DNA of 64,000 nt, taken from assembly GCA_951804985.1 (NCBI GenBank), contig OX638133.1, forward strand, positions 33,505,963 to 33,569,962. The letters are read 5' to 3'. Under the pieces are notes generated by a model. It did not search any database. It saw only the letters and a program-made list of their open reading frames with translations, and was not told the DNA's origin. This stretch comes from Dryomyza anilis (Eukaryota; Arthropoda; Insecta; Diptera; Dryomyzidae). The position numbers and the translations under genes are program-made. Shown piece after piece: positions 48,201 to 54,665 of this stretch (positions are counted from its first letter, which is position 1; each line of letters begins with the position of its first letter).

Positions 48201-48386
48201 ACGTTAGGAGCAGCAGGTGGGCCACCCAGTCATCGGGTGAGTGCGCCACCGGTTGGTGCTGCCAGTGAGTCGAGCGCGGCAGCAATGAGTGATCCCCATA
48301 TGGGTATATTTTACGGACAACATCGTCGGGTGAAGAGCATCAGTGACATTGGAGCGGCAGCGGCGGCAGCTGGTTCCCCCGTATGA
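20894..48386 (+). CDS. KAZN: Kazrin ortholog, ten coding exons (whole gene)
   Basis: Joining 20894-21200, 24571-25539, 25613-25673, 25758-25948, 26021-26515, 26584-26745, 28483-28627, 38713-38824, 44938-44961 and 47964-48386 gives 2889 nt, one open frame of 962 residues ending in TGA. Every junction is GT-AG with matching phase. Seen: coiled coil about 107-285 containing KEKELRDFIRNF; Gly/Ser-rich linker about 300-425; WGSISRVFAR at 485-494; SAM1 about 541-607 with ENVKSGKVLL; SAM2 about 619-686 with FHQASI; SAM3 about 702-778 with DPIVWTNQR and ATALGIP; Pro/Ser/Ala-rich tail. Known: this order and these motifs are those of kazrin, a liprin-related scaffold linked to desmosomal and cytoskeletal proteins and to endosomal traffic. 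Liprins share the triple SAM layout, but the coiled-coil and WGSISRVFAR motifs favour kazrin. The protein is longer than the vertebrate long form (about 775 residues), mainly through low-complexity segments. The N-terminal exon and the microexon are the least certain parts. Confidence 0.88.
21740..23690. mobile_element. Cluster of ATCGATATCG-rich elements with CCCAGTCTGCCAT ends (kazrin intron 1)
   Basis: Left-end text CCCAGTCTGCCATGTCTCGA or variants occurs near 22104, 22660, 23090 and 23285; right-end text GGCAGACTGGG / GGCATACTGGG occurs near 22498, 22914, 23510 and 23647. The interior repeats ATCGATATCG, CTCGAAACAGTCTCGAAGCG and TCTCGTTTCGAATAA. This implies several tandem or nested copies; a discrete copy is at 26839-27215. 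Confidence 0.7.
23691..24570. other. End of kazrin intron 1
   Basis: No repeat ends or coding signal seen apart from the branch/acceptor region ending TTTCTTTTCAG at 24570. Confidence 0.4.
24571..25539 (+). CDS. KAZN: Kazrin exon 2 (coiled coil and Gly/Ser linker)
   Basis: Preceded by TTCTTTTCAG and followed by GTAAGT. Encodes residues 103-425. The first part is a heptad-rich coiled coil (LRLENERLNAEILRLRKLL, then RVERLETELRAAKSQLL and KEKELRDFIRNF, the last a close match to kazrin KDFIRNY-type motifs). The second half is a disordered Gly/Ser/Ala linker that may be divergent between flies. Read-through of the donor adds about 15 codons to a stop ending at 25586, so an intron-retained short form ending after the coiled coil could be made; this is inference. 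Confidence 0.92.
25613..25673 (+). CDS. KAZN: Kazrin exon 3
   Basis: A 61-nt exon (acceptor TTTTTTAG, donor AAG/GTAAGT) bounded by introns of 73 and 84 bp. Encodes FGTPKERSPTLSPLNSAAYS plus part of an Arg codon, a Ser/Pro segment with SPTLSP-type potential proline-directed phosphorylation sites. It is phase 1 at entry and phase 2 at exit, matching both neighbours. Confidence 0.88.
25758..25948 (+). CDS. KAZN: Kazrin exon 4 (WGSISRVFAR motif)
   Basis: Acceptor TCAACAG, donor GTAAGT. Encodes residues 446-509, including the basic motif WGSISRVFARSRNKNK at 485-500. Vertebrate kazrin has FGSISRVFARGKQRKS at the equivalent place between the coiled coil and the SAM repeats, which makes this one of the best diagnostic stretches for the family. 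Confidence 0.92.
26021..26515 (+). CDS. KAZN: Kazrin exon 5 (SAM1 and most of SAM2)
   Basis: Acceptor CACTTTCCAG, donor GTTAGT. Encodes residues 510-674. SAM1 begins at WRASQVLAWLEVALGMPQY (541) and contains ENVKSGKVLL and MHRKKLRLAIE. SAM2 begins near WVSAEWLPDIGLPQY (621) and carries LVDARMLDTLSKKELEKFLG. Both match the kazrin/liprin SAM pattern closely. If the donor is not used, the frame stops at once (CAT GGT TAG), giving a protein lacking SAM3. Confidence 0.95.
26584..26745 (+). CDS. KAZN: Kazrin exon 6 (end of SAM2, start of SAM3)
   Basis: Acceptor TTATTTTAG after a 68-bp intron, donor GTGAGT. Encodes residues 675-728: GIHVLRIVKYD closes SAM2, then DTDPIVWTNQRFIRWARSID and GEYADNL open SAM3. 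Vertebrate kazrin has the near-identical DPVVWTNQRVLKWVRDIDL and EYADNL at this place. Confidence 0.95.
26839..27215. mobile_element. ATCGATATCG-rich element, CCCAGCCTGCCAT / ATGGCATACTGGG ends (kazrin intron 6)
   Basis: A 377-bp element with imperfect inverted ends (CCCAGCCTGCCATG against CATATGCC-type GGCATACTGGG) and the same CTCGAAAAAC, TTTCTTCGATATCG, CGTAACGATATCG interior as the intron 1 cluster. Confidence 0.8.
27326..27490. repeat. 82-bp direct duplication
   Basis: CCAGATTTTCCAACTGAAGA at 27326 and CCAGATTCTCCAATTGAAAA at 27408 start two copies that both continue through CAGTTCAGTATTACGTCT and GGTATCTATGA. Confidence 0.85.
27534..27750. mobile_element. GGAACC-rich repeat with CAGGGACCxCAAAGAAT ends
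   Basis: CAGGGACCGCAAAGAATCGG at 27535 and CAGGGACCACAAAGAATTGG at 27664 head stretches of GGAACCG/CCGGAACC. The complementary end GGTTCTTTGTGGTCCCTG occurs at 54101-54120. Confidence 0.6.
28483..28627 (+). CDS. KAZN: Kazrin exon 7 (core of SAM3)
   Basis: Acceptor CTCATTTCAG, donor AAG/GTAAGT. Encodes residues 729-776: DSGVHGGLVVLEPSFSGD, then TMATALGIPPSKNIIRRHLA. Vertebrate kazrin reads SGVHGAVLVLEPTF and MATALGIPSGKHILRRHLA. The exon is isolated, 1.7 kb after exon 6 and 10.1 kb before exon 8, both introns being rich in repeats. Confidence 0.95.
28680..28712. repeat. (CA)n-type microsatellite
   Basis: CTCTCACACACACACACGCACACACC. The sequence 28713-29517 after it is AT-rich without recognisable features. 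Confidence 0.8.
29710..30062. mobile_element. Palindromic MITE G, copy 1
   Basis: Begins CACAGAAAAAATAATCGACG and ends in imperfect complement, with TA at 29708-29709 and 30063-30064. Both arms carry ATATAGCAACCGATATTAAT / ATTAATATTAGTTGCTATAT and the centre carries GTCGGTATAGT...AACTGCGCCGAC, so the entire 353 bp is one long inverted repeat. Confidence 0.9.
30683..30864. mobile_element. TCGTCGTTG MITE, copy 2 (shortened)
   Basis: Left end TCGTCGTTGTAGAACGA, right end GACTTTTCGTTCTACAACGA, TA at 30681-30682. It lacks part of the left arm seen in 11581-11833. Confidence 0.75.
31136..31997. mobile_element. hAT-like non-autonomous element with 8-bp target duplication
   Basis: Ends CAGTGTTGCCAGAT and ATCTGGTAACACTG (13 of 14 complementary) are flanked by identical CCCATGTC at 31128-31135 and 31998-32005. 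An 8-bp duplication and CAGTG-type ends define the hAT superfamily. 862 bp, no transposase frame. Removing it restores a continuous 3' end for element F. Confidence 0.9.
32027..35540. other. AT-rich part of kazrin intron 7
   Basis: A 35-bp direct repeat (AATGTCTGCATATCAAGAAT...) occurs at about 33700 and 33757, with related inverted text at 33385-33460. The stretch 34400-35330 is A-rich with many AATAAA hexamers and resembles a 3' UTR. No coding exon was found. Confidence 0.4.
35540..38170. repeat. Long-period AT-rich tandem repeat of ATTCATTAATTTAATG blocks
   Basis: The block CATTCAATAGTTCATTAATA then TTTCATTGAAGTGATGAATA recurs near 35830, 36200, 36565 and 37090. A ~310-bp segment starting AATAAAATTCATTAATTTAATG-like text at about 36260 is repeated at about 37150. 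Right part (37780-38060) is a short-period ATGATGTACTATTCATAAAA array. Confidence 0.8.
36777..36970. mobile_element. About 190-bp insertion with TTGAACTCCGA inverted arms inside the array
   Basis: Sequence between AATAGTAC and TGTAATCTATTCC is absent from the parallel unit at 36040. It is GC-richer, with TTGAACTCCGA near the left end and TCGGAGTTCAA near the right, and ends TTTTGCCGCACTGTG. Exact boundaries and target duplication are not certain. Confidence 0.6.
38430..38500. repeat. (ACC)n/(AAC)n trinucleotide tract
   Basis: CACCACCACCAACACCACCA and CAACAACTAACAACACC. Open frames on both strands (Thr/Asn or Val-rich) reflect this tract only. Confidence 0.85.
38713..38824 (+). CDS. KAZN: Kazrin exon 8
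   Basis: Acceptor TTGCACTAG, donor CGG/GTAAGT. The two leftover bases of exon 7 (AG) join its first G to rebuild an Arg/Ser frame: RSTLGQGIRSGCGIVPLTGP, then GGLQHYATADRRSSGSLR. It leaves at phase 0. The GC-rich exon stands out from AT-rich surroundings and lies just after an ACC/AAC trinucleotide tract. No domain is recognised; it is a Gly/Ser/Arg-rich linker after SAM3. Confidence 0.82.
39835..39896 (-). mobile_element. MITE H fragment (right end)
   Basis: AATAAAGTTAGTTGTTACAAC and CTAACCTCATGCCAAAAGTA then TTTCCGTGTG, matching one end of family H (see 40042-40366) in inverted orientation; the other end is not visible. Confidence 0.6.
40042..40366 (+). mobile_element. MITE H, copy 1
   Basis: Begins CACACAGAAAAATAC with GCATGAGGTTGGAAGAACGG, ends CAACAAATCTCTACTCTATG then TG/TA. 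Interior carries GGCGGAACTGCC-like text, GTTCGAAATTGGTTGTAGTA and AAGCGATTGAGAAAACCGAA. Kazrin intron 8. Confidence 0.8.
40541..41002 (+). mobile_element. MITE H, copy 2, with ~165-bp internal tandem duplication
   Basis: TA then CACACAGAAAATCCTCTTAT at the left end, TTTGTGTG at the right. The block from GGTTTAGAAATTTGCTGGCG to ACAATAACAACC is present twice in direct order (about 40625 and 40789). Confidence 0.8.
41775..41998 (-). mobile_element. MITE H, diverged copy
   Basis: TCAGAATATAAATTTGTTGC, TCTCAACCGCACATT, CAGTTCCGCCAACCAATTTG and AAAGTTGGTTCTTACAAC follow the family order inverted; the ends are worn. Confidence 0.6.
42286..42586 (+). mobile_element. MITE H, copy 3
   Basis: TA (42284-42285), CACACAAAAGAAATCCACTT at the left, CAACAAATCTCTATTCTCTG then TG and TA at the right. 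Confidence 0.85.
42664..43181. mobile_element. TCGTCGTTG MITE, copy 3, split by a MITE H insertion
   Basis: Left half 42664-42886 starts TCGTCGTTGTAGAACTAAAA; right half 43151-43181 ends CTTTTCCTTCTACAACGACG. The 11581-11833 copy reads continuously across the break (GAAAATGTATTTGGTGAC), so the intervening 264 bp are an insertion. Confidence 0.85.
42887..43150 (-). mobile_element. MITE H, copy 4, nested, TA target duplication
   Basis: Begins CACACAGAATATAGATTTGT and ends TTTTTTTTGTGTG, with TA at 42885-42886 and 43151-43152. Interior CCAACCAACTCTTTGCCCAA and CGGTTCTCTCAACCGCTAAG place it in family H, inverted relative to copies 1-3. Confidence 0.9.
43182..44937. other. Rest of kazrin intron 8
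   Basis: AT-rich; 43740-44340 is A-rich with several AATAAA-like hexamers. No further exon or repeat ends seen until the microexon acceptor. Confidence 0.4.
44938..44961 (+). CDS. KAZN: Kazrin exon 9, candidate 24-nt microexon
   Basis: An acceptor ending CGCTCTCAG and an ideal CAG/GTGAGT donor bracket exactly 24 nt encoding ISAWKGSQ. Entry and exit are both phase 0, as exons 8 and 10 require, so it can be included or skipped without breaking the frame. It lies 6.1 kb after exon 8 and 3.0 kb before exon 10. I rely on splice signals and frame only; a chance match cannot be excluded without transcript data. Confidence 0.6.
45855..46153 (-). mobile_element. MITE H, copy 5 (kazrin intron 9)
   Basis: TA (45853-45854), CACACAGAAAAGAGATTTGT at the left, AAAGATTATTTTTCTGTGTG then TA at the right. 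Inverted relative to copies 1-3, which lie on the other side of the microexon. Confidence 0.9.
46154..47963. other. Rest of kazrin intron 9
   Basis: AT-rich sequence; 47310-47520 alternates runs of T and A (CGGACAATTTTTTTTCGAAA) and yields a Phe/Lys-rich frame that is not a gene. The acceptor tract of exon 10 lies at the end. Confidence 0.4.
47964..48386 (+). CDS. KAZN: Kazrin exon 10 (C-terminal exon and stop)
   Basis: Acceptor CCGCATACAG after a pyrimidine-rich tract; the frame runs 140 codons to TGA at 48384-48386. It encodes SSLSKAFRFHTKPRS, a Ser-rich stretch, a PPPTTAPPPPPPA run, and a final HRRVKSISDIG followed by an Ala tract and GSPV. The RVKSIS sequence looks like a basophilic-kinase site, an inference only. 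A good-looking internal donor (CGG/GTGAGT at 48237) could trim the exon. No clear AATAAA follows within 300 bp, so the 3' UTR end is not placed. Confidence 0.85.
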   Translation, partial: SSLSKAFRFHTKPRSAGDRTSYGNSTSPTPSYSSSEGGNGGIYATIGPPLQLNATHYPPPTTAPPPPPPASLNYAMTSATLGAAGGPPSHRVSAPPVGAASESSAAAMSDPHMGIFYGQHRRVKSISDIGAAAAAAGSPV

Positions 48387-48753
48387 GAATCAATTATAAT
48401 GTAAATGGGTTGAGAGTGAGAAATGAATTAATTACTAAAGCATCAATAATAATTATAATACGCACACACACGCATATTTAACACTGGCCGACAAAATAAT
48501 ATTTCGCTGAAAATATTAAATTATAAATGAAAAGGTTTCTTTAAGTTTTCCAAATAATAGTTACAGTTTAAAACTTTTAGGTTTTTTTATTCAAAATTGA
48601 TTTAATTCTTCTTTAAAAAAAATCTTTTAAACTACATATAATGGTACTATACGGAAAAACAGTTCAATTCGACATAAACCAAAATTAATCCCCTTATTTT
48701 GTAAAACGAAAGGAAAAGTGACTCGTTAAAAATTCCAGTGACAGCTTTTGTTG
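48387..48753 (+). other. Start of the kazrin 3' UTR or flank
   Basis: Follows the stop codon; contains a CACACACACG stretch and no clear poly(A) signal, so the transcript end is not placed. Confidence 0.4.
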
Positions 48754-49093
48754 CACAGAAAAAAATAATCGACGTAAATATAGCAATATATATTAATTTT
48801 ATTGAAAACATTGGCTATTCTTCATTAAATTAACAATTCCGTTTGCTAATATGAATATTTGTACGTCAATGCAGCAAATTAATTAGTTGGCGCAGTTTCA
48901 GCAATTATATTTGCTAAAACTGCGCCGACTAAACAATTTGCTGCATTGACGTACAAATATTCATATTAACGAATGCAATTGCTCATATAACGAAGAAATG
49001 TTTTCATTAAATTAGTGAATTTCATTGCTGGATTAATTAACGAATGCAATTAATATCGGTTGCTATATTTACATCGATTATTTTATCTGTGTG
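48754..49093. mobile_element. Palindromic MITE G, copy 2
   Basis: CACAGAAAAAAATAATCGAC at the left, ATCGATTATTTTATCTGTGTG-type end at the right (last 20 bases within 49073-49093). Centre GCAGTTTCAGC...GCTAAAACTGCGCCGAC. Flanks are not TA here. It could form a hairpin in a long kazrin 3' UTR. Confidence 0.9.
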
Positions 49094-50276
49094 TTCATTT
49101 CGTCGTCGCTTTTATTTCATTTAAGTAATACAAAAAATTCTGTCACTGGAATTTCTGACGTTTTTTCTTACTTTTTGTTTCGTTTTACAAAATAAGGGGT
49201 AAGTTTTACAATTAATTTAAATATAATAGTTTTAAGTGATATGGGTAACTTTTCTAAATTTGAGATTTGTCATAGTTGATTTCGAGGAATCAATGTTTAT
49301 TTTATTTCAGAATTTAGAAAAAAAAACAAAATTTCTAAACATCTAAAATTTGTTTATCAAAAATTAAAACTATTTCGATATCAGTTCGAAACATATAACG
49401 TGAACACAGGAATATCAGTTTAGATAAGTTCGTTATTATCGAAAACCCCGTATCATTCTCGAAAACAATAATTTGGGTCCATAGACGATATTGTAAAGTT
49501 GTCATTTTCGTTGACACGCAGCACAAATGTGTTCATGAAAATGACGGTAAATTCTCTTTAAATAATTATTAATTCGTGTTTTTTGAATTGTGAGTTAAGT
49601 TGTATTGAATTTGTGTTTCAGACATATTATTGAAATTCTATAGAAAATCGCTTGAAGCTGTTATTTGCAACAGTAGCCAACAAAGTTGCATTTATACCAA
49701 ATCCATAAAATAATTAAAAACCATTTTAATTACATAAATACACAACACTCGAGGGTGTTTTGCTGCACAAAGCGTGGTTATTATCAATAGTCTTTATGCA
49801 GTAGCCTTGATTTATGTAGGTACACTCTAAAAATAGTTGAATCTGTTTGAAATTTGAATTTTTTATCATTGGGTAATATTAATAAAAAAAAGTATTTACT
49901 TTTTAGCAAACTTGCATTTTTTTTTTCTTTATTTTAGAATTTTAAAAGTAATTGGTCAGTTCAATGTTTTTATTAATATCTTCCAATTTAAAATTTTATA
50001 TTTTCGAAGATCAGCAAATGGTTTTTAGCATTAAAATTGAAGGAACTGCGCAACATTTTGACAATTCGGAGCATTTGCTTTAATTTTTGAGTAAAGTCGA
50101 TTTTTATTAATATGACCCATTGTCTCACAAATTAATTAAAAGAGGTTTCATATTTATTTTCATAAATTTAAAGTTTTTATATGAGAAATGACACTCGAAT
50201 GTGGAATATACGATTTGAGCTGTGAACCAGTTTTATATGAAATCGGGTACTGATTATTGAAAATTTTACTTTACAT
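49094..50276. other. AT-rich sequence, nothing recognised
   Basis: Only short frames; no ends of repeats seen. Confidence 0.4.
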
Positions 50277-50350
50277 AACCTGACCAGTGACATGAAGGGC
50301 ATAACCTATAACAATGACCATGTTATGTTGTTCATGTCACTGGTCAGGTT
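50277..50350. ncRNA. 74-nt perfect-stem hairpin (pre-miRNA-like or MITE relic)
   Basis: AACCTGACCAGTGACATGAA at 50277-50296 is fully complementary to 50331-50350. Inside it a 3x3 internal loop (GGG/TTG) is followed by a CATAAC/GTTATG stem and a 16-nt loop. Size and layout fit a pre-miRNA, but perfect pairing is also what a young inverted-repeat relic gives. I recognise no known miRNA. Confidence 0.4.
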
Positions 50351-50407
50351 CCATCCATCATAATAGAGAAAATTTATAATAGGGTTTGGTAAATATTAGT
50401 ATAGATA

Positions 50408-50715
50408 TCGTTCGTAGCTCAGTGATTAGTGTGTTGAACTGCTAGTCAAATGGTTTCATGTTCAAATCTGTGCTGGGACTAATAACATATTTTCATAGTA
50501 AAAAAATTTCTATACCGCGCTACCTCTCGGTAGTCAAGAGTAAAACATTGCCTAAGAAAATCTCTCACCCCGTCGTACGGATTTGGCATTAAACTGTAGG
50601 TCCCAACACTTTGAGTAAAAATATAGTACGCACAGCTCAATGGCTGAGAGAGCTCGGTCTAATTCCTTCAGAACTGTAGCCCCAAACTATTATTATTATT
50701 ATTATTATTATTATA
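50408..50715 (+). mobile_element. tRNA-derived SINE
   Basis: A-box GTAGCTCAGTGATTAGTG near 50414 and B-box GTTCAAATCTG near 50460 at tRNA spacing, then a body with GGATTTGGCATTAAACTGTA and GGTCCCAACACTTTG, then CACAGCTCAATGGCTGAG, and a (ATT)n tail at 50688-50713. Known: the GGCATTAAACTGTAGGTCC motif is common in the 3' ends of fly and mosquito SINEs/LINEs. Confidence 0.8.
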
Positions 50716-50939
50716 AATTACCGAGGCCGTAACAGTTCAGGGTAAGAATTCATATCATTTTTAAAAAATGTGGCAAAAACTCTCTCATTCTTCTTTAACT
50801 TTACAATGTCCCTCATAAATATCTGAGAAATTAAAACTATTCACAATAATTGACCTTGATATTCAGAAATCCAATTTTCGGTTATCCGAAGTAAAGGTTA
50901 AAACAGTAATCAGCATTTTTTACCGTGAACGTGCTAATA

Positions 50940-51156
50940 CACCCAGCAAAAATTCCCTCAAATCCCATTAAAATTGGCCAATAGGACAATTATTGATTTA
51001 ATAGTATACAAACAATATTTTTTTCATATAAACTCAATGGCAATGTCATGGTATTTTCTAGTATTGAATCGTATTTTCCGATTAAAATAATAATTTATAC
51101 TATTGACTATTTTTAATAGTAAAAAACTATTATTTATATAGTATTTTTTCCGTGTG
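50940..51156 (+). mobile_element. MITE, CACCC...CCGTGTG ends, TA target duplication
   Basis: TA (50938-50939), CACCCAGCAAAAATTCCCTC at the left, AGTATTTTTTCCGTGTG at the right, TA (51157-51158). Same family as 2459-2655. Confidence 0.85.
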
Positions 51157-51639
51157 TATCACCTGACTATGGTCTTCTCACAGAAATGTCTAATGAAATA
51201 TTTAAAATCAAATATTTGATTCCATAAAATACTTAAAATACCAATATCTATATATTTCGCTAAATAATTCGCTGGTTTACCAAAATTAGCAGCTTTAGTT
51301 TACCAACACAAATGTTGCATAATTAATTAGCATTTAATGATTTCAATATTTGCACAGACATAATTTAATAATTTAGTGCGCATTATCAGAAGCAGTCCAA
51401 CTAAATGCTGATACAAATTATGACGATACAGTAAATTTTGAAAATATTAATATAGCATAATTGCAATATCAGAAATACATTTTAATTAAAATTACAAAAC
51501 ATACTAAAACAATAACTCGAGAGAAGAATGTATAGAACATTAGGATTATTTTTGTTTAAATGAAATAGAAAAATACGAAATAATATCATTCTGGATGCTT
51601 GCTTATTTCGTTCGACATATTGAACAATTCGTATTTCGT

Positions 51640-52350
51640 AATGCGTATTTTGTATTATATAATAAATAATTTGTAATTCGTAATGTGCATTTCATAAGGC
51701 GTATTTCGTAATTCGTATTTCGTAATGCATATTTTCTAAAGACTAATTGAAAAGTACGAAATAACATAATATTATTTCGTACGACATATTGAAAAATTCG
51801 TTTTTCGTAATGAGAATTTCGTAATTCGTATTTCTTAATGCATATTTCATAATGCGTATTTCATAATGCGTATTTCATAAGGCGTATTTCGTAATCCGTT
51901 TATCGTATTTTATAATGAGTATTTCGTAATTCGTATTGTGTATTTCAATATTTTCTAAAGACTAATTGAAATGTGCTAAATATCATTTTGGATGATTGTG
52001 TATTTGGTTCAGCATATTTAACAATTCTTATTTCGTAATGCGAATTTCGTAATTCGTATTTCTTAATGCGTATTTTATAATGCATATTTCACAAGGCGTA
52101 TTTCGTATTTCGTAATGTGTATTTCGTATTTTATCATGAGTATTTCGTAATGTGTATTTCATAAGGCGTATTTCGTAATTCGTGTTTCGTAATGCATATT
52201 TTCTAAACACTTATTGAAAAGTACGAGATTTTCGTAACTCGTATTTCTTAATGCGTATTTTATAATGCGTATTTCATAAGGTGCATTTCGTAATTCGTAT
52301 TTCGTAATGCATATATTATAAGGCGTATTTTGTAAGACGTGTTTCGTAAT
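51640..52350. repeat. Degenerate 9-15 nt array, ATTCGTATTTCGTAATGCG type
   Basis: TTCGTAAT, GCGTATTTC and ATAAGGCGTATTTCG alternate for 700 bp. The - strand frames through it encode repeats of ITKYALRNT/YEIR and are not genes. Confidence 0.9.
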
Positions 52351-53174
52351 TCTGATATTAGTCAAAAGACTAACTTTTTTCTTAATACTACTCAATCAAA
52401 TATGAAGATAAAATTGATCAATACAAAAATACCCAACAATAAACTGAAATATTGAGTAGTTCATTATAAGCTTTATGGCACTGAATAAATAAATATTATG
52501 CCACACAACAAATAAACTGAAAATTATTAAAAATATGAAACGCTTATTTCTTTATGCTTTTCATGCAACACCTTTGTTCGCATATTAATAAAACATTTTA
52601 TATTATAATATTTTTCATTTTAAAATTAATGATTCGCTGCACGTGTAAATCACTGAAGTGAATTGATCTTAAATTAATTTTTGATTTATTCTGTTGTTTC
52701 ATTTTGCATATGAGCGAACGTAAACAATTTCAATAATTATCTTTTAATGCTGATGCAATGACATAATTTTAAAATAATGAATTTATGGTAAAAACTTTTA
52801 ATTAAAATAAATTTTTTAATGTTAAAGTAAATTCGGCATAAGAATTAATAGGCTTAATTTTGAATTAATTTAAAAAAACAATTGAATGTACTATTGTTCA
52901 AAACGACACATACTATTAATTTAATATTGACATTATTAATACAAGATTTCGTTAGACACACACATTTCAAAATGCTACCATTTAAATTTTGTAGTCAATT
53001 TTATAACTATTTAATAAATACTTCCAGAAACGCATTATTCATTTTATCATATAATCGTAGTTTATTTTCTTCTATATACTATAGTTTTTATACTTATTAA
53101 ACTTTTACCATAAAATACGTATTATCTTCTAGTATAAATTTACTCAACTAGAGTAGATCTGATCATGTAACTAA
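52351..53174. other. AT-rich sequence, nothing recognised
   Basis: No ends of repeats or coding signal. Confidence 0.4.
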
Positions 53175-53199
53175 TCAGATATTCACACGGAAAAATTCA

Positions 53200-53810
53200 A
53201 ATATATTAATAGTTTGCGAACAGCTACTAGGTCGAGCTCTCTTGTAAAGCTGGGACGTACAGCTTATTGCCGGATCCAAACGGCGAGGTGCACAGAAAAG
53301 AATAATCGATGTATATATAACAACCGACATTAATTGCATTCATTAATAAATCCAGCAGTGATATTCACTAATTTAATGTAAACATTTGCAATTCTTTGTT
53401 AAATCAGCAATTCCGTTTGCTAATATGAATATTTGGATGTCAATGCAGCAATTTAATTAGTCGGCGCAGTTTAAATTATATTTTATAAAACTGCGCCGAC
53501 TAAATTATTTGTTGCATTGACGTACAAATATTCATATGTTCGAACGCAATTGTTCGAATAGCAAATGTGTTCATTAAATTAGTGAATTTAATTGCTGGAT
53601 TGATTAATGAATGCAATTAATATCGGTTGCTATATTTACGTTGATTATTTTTTCTGTGTGATAGAAAATATTTGCTCTCGGAGGTTTGCCATTGTCTGTC
53701 GCAATGTAGCGTGGTATAAAAAACTATTTCCTATTAAAGATGTTGAATGTCCCAGTCCAGGGTAGAACCTGTGTTACGAGACCTTTCAGCTCGCAGTCCA
53801 GATTCCGGTT
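53200..53810. mobile_element. Possible SINE/LINE remnant interrupted by palindromic MITE G
   Basis: GC-richer text on both sides of the MITE (TTGCCGGATCCAAACGGCGA before, CTCGGAGGTTTGCCATTGTC after) resembles the GGAGGTTTGCCATTGCCTGC motif widespread in fly SINE-like repeats. Boundaries are uncertain. Confidence 0.4.
53291..53660. mobile_element. Palindromic MITE G, copy 3
   Basis: CACAGAAAAGAATAATCGAT left, GATTATTTTTTCTGTGTG right; centre GTCGGCGCAGTTT / AAACTGCGCCGAC around an AT-rich loop. 370 bp, whole-length inverted repeat. Confidence 0.9.
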
Positions 53811-54123
53811 CCGATTCTTGATTCAACCAAAAATTTTTCGATTCCGGGTTTCGATTTTGGTTCGAAAAATCGACACGGTTCCGATTTCGGTTCCGTGATT
53901 TTAACTAAAACCCTTTGGAATATCGGTTCAAGTTCTGCTTCCTAGATTTTGAAAATAGCAGTTCCGGTTTCAACCAAAAAAAAATATAAGGGATCCGATT
54001 CCACACTTTTTTAATAATGATTCCGGTTCCACACATTTATAATAATGGTTCCAACTGCGGTTCCAAAAATCGAAACGGTTCCGGTACTGCTTCGGATTCC
54101 GGTTCTTTGTGGTCCCTGATTGC
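53811..54123. mobile_element. GGTTCC-rich repeat with GGTTCTTTGTGGTCCCTG end
   Basis: GGTTCCGATTTCGGTTCCG and similar units; the right end is the complement of the CAGGGACCACAAAGAAT end at 27664. Confidence 0.65.
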
Positions 54124-54443
54124 AATTTTTTTCTACGTGCATGACCTGATCAATTTCATCTTTTAACTGTTCGACTTATGACAAAGAAAATAAAACCGTT
54201 TTCGTTTTGGATTCAATCCTTGATTCTCTATTCTAAAAAATGTAAGTTTAGACCAAGAATCCATGTATGTTTTTTATATATTCGATAAAATGGGAATTTT
54301 TCACTATTTTGCACTTTCATCAGAACCTACATCACACATATGAATTTCATAATTGATGAAATACTATTAACCTAATAGTATTTTTTAAAATGTTAATAGT
54401 AAGCATTGTAAACCATTCAATAATATTAAAATCGTGAATAATA

Positions 54444-54665
54444 GTAAAATCAGAAAAAATTCCCTCAAATCCCATTAAAATTGGTCAATAGGACAATTAT
54501 AGATTTAATAGGATACAAAAAATAAATCTTTTCATATAAACTCATTGGCAATGGTATGGTATTTTCTAGTATTTAATGGTATTTTCCGATTAAAATAATA
54601 ATTTATTCTATTGACTATTTTTAATAGTAAAAAACTGTTATATGTAAAGTATTTTTTTCTGCGTG
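54444..54665 (+). mobile_element. MITE, third copy of the ATTCCCTCAAATCCC family
   Basis: CAGAAAAAATTCCCTCAAAT near the left end, AGTATTTTTTTCTGCGTG and TA at the right; the left terminus is worn. Confidence 0.7.

Noticed and set aside
52028..52395. Frames encoding YEIRITKYALRNT repeats
   Set aside because: Translation of the TTCGTAAT-type array.
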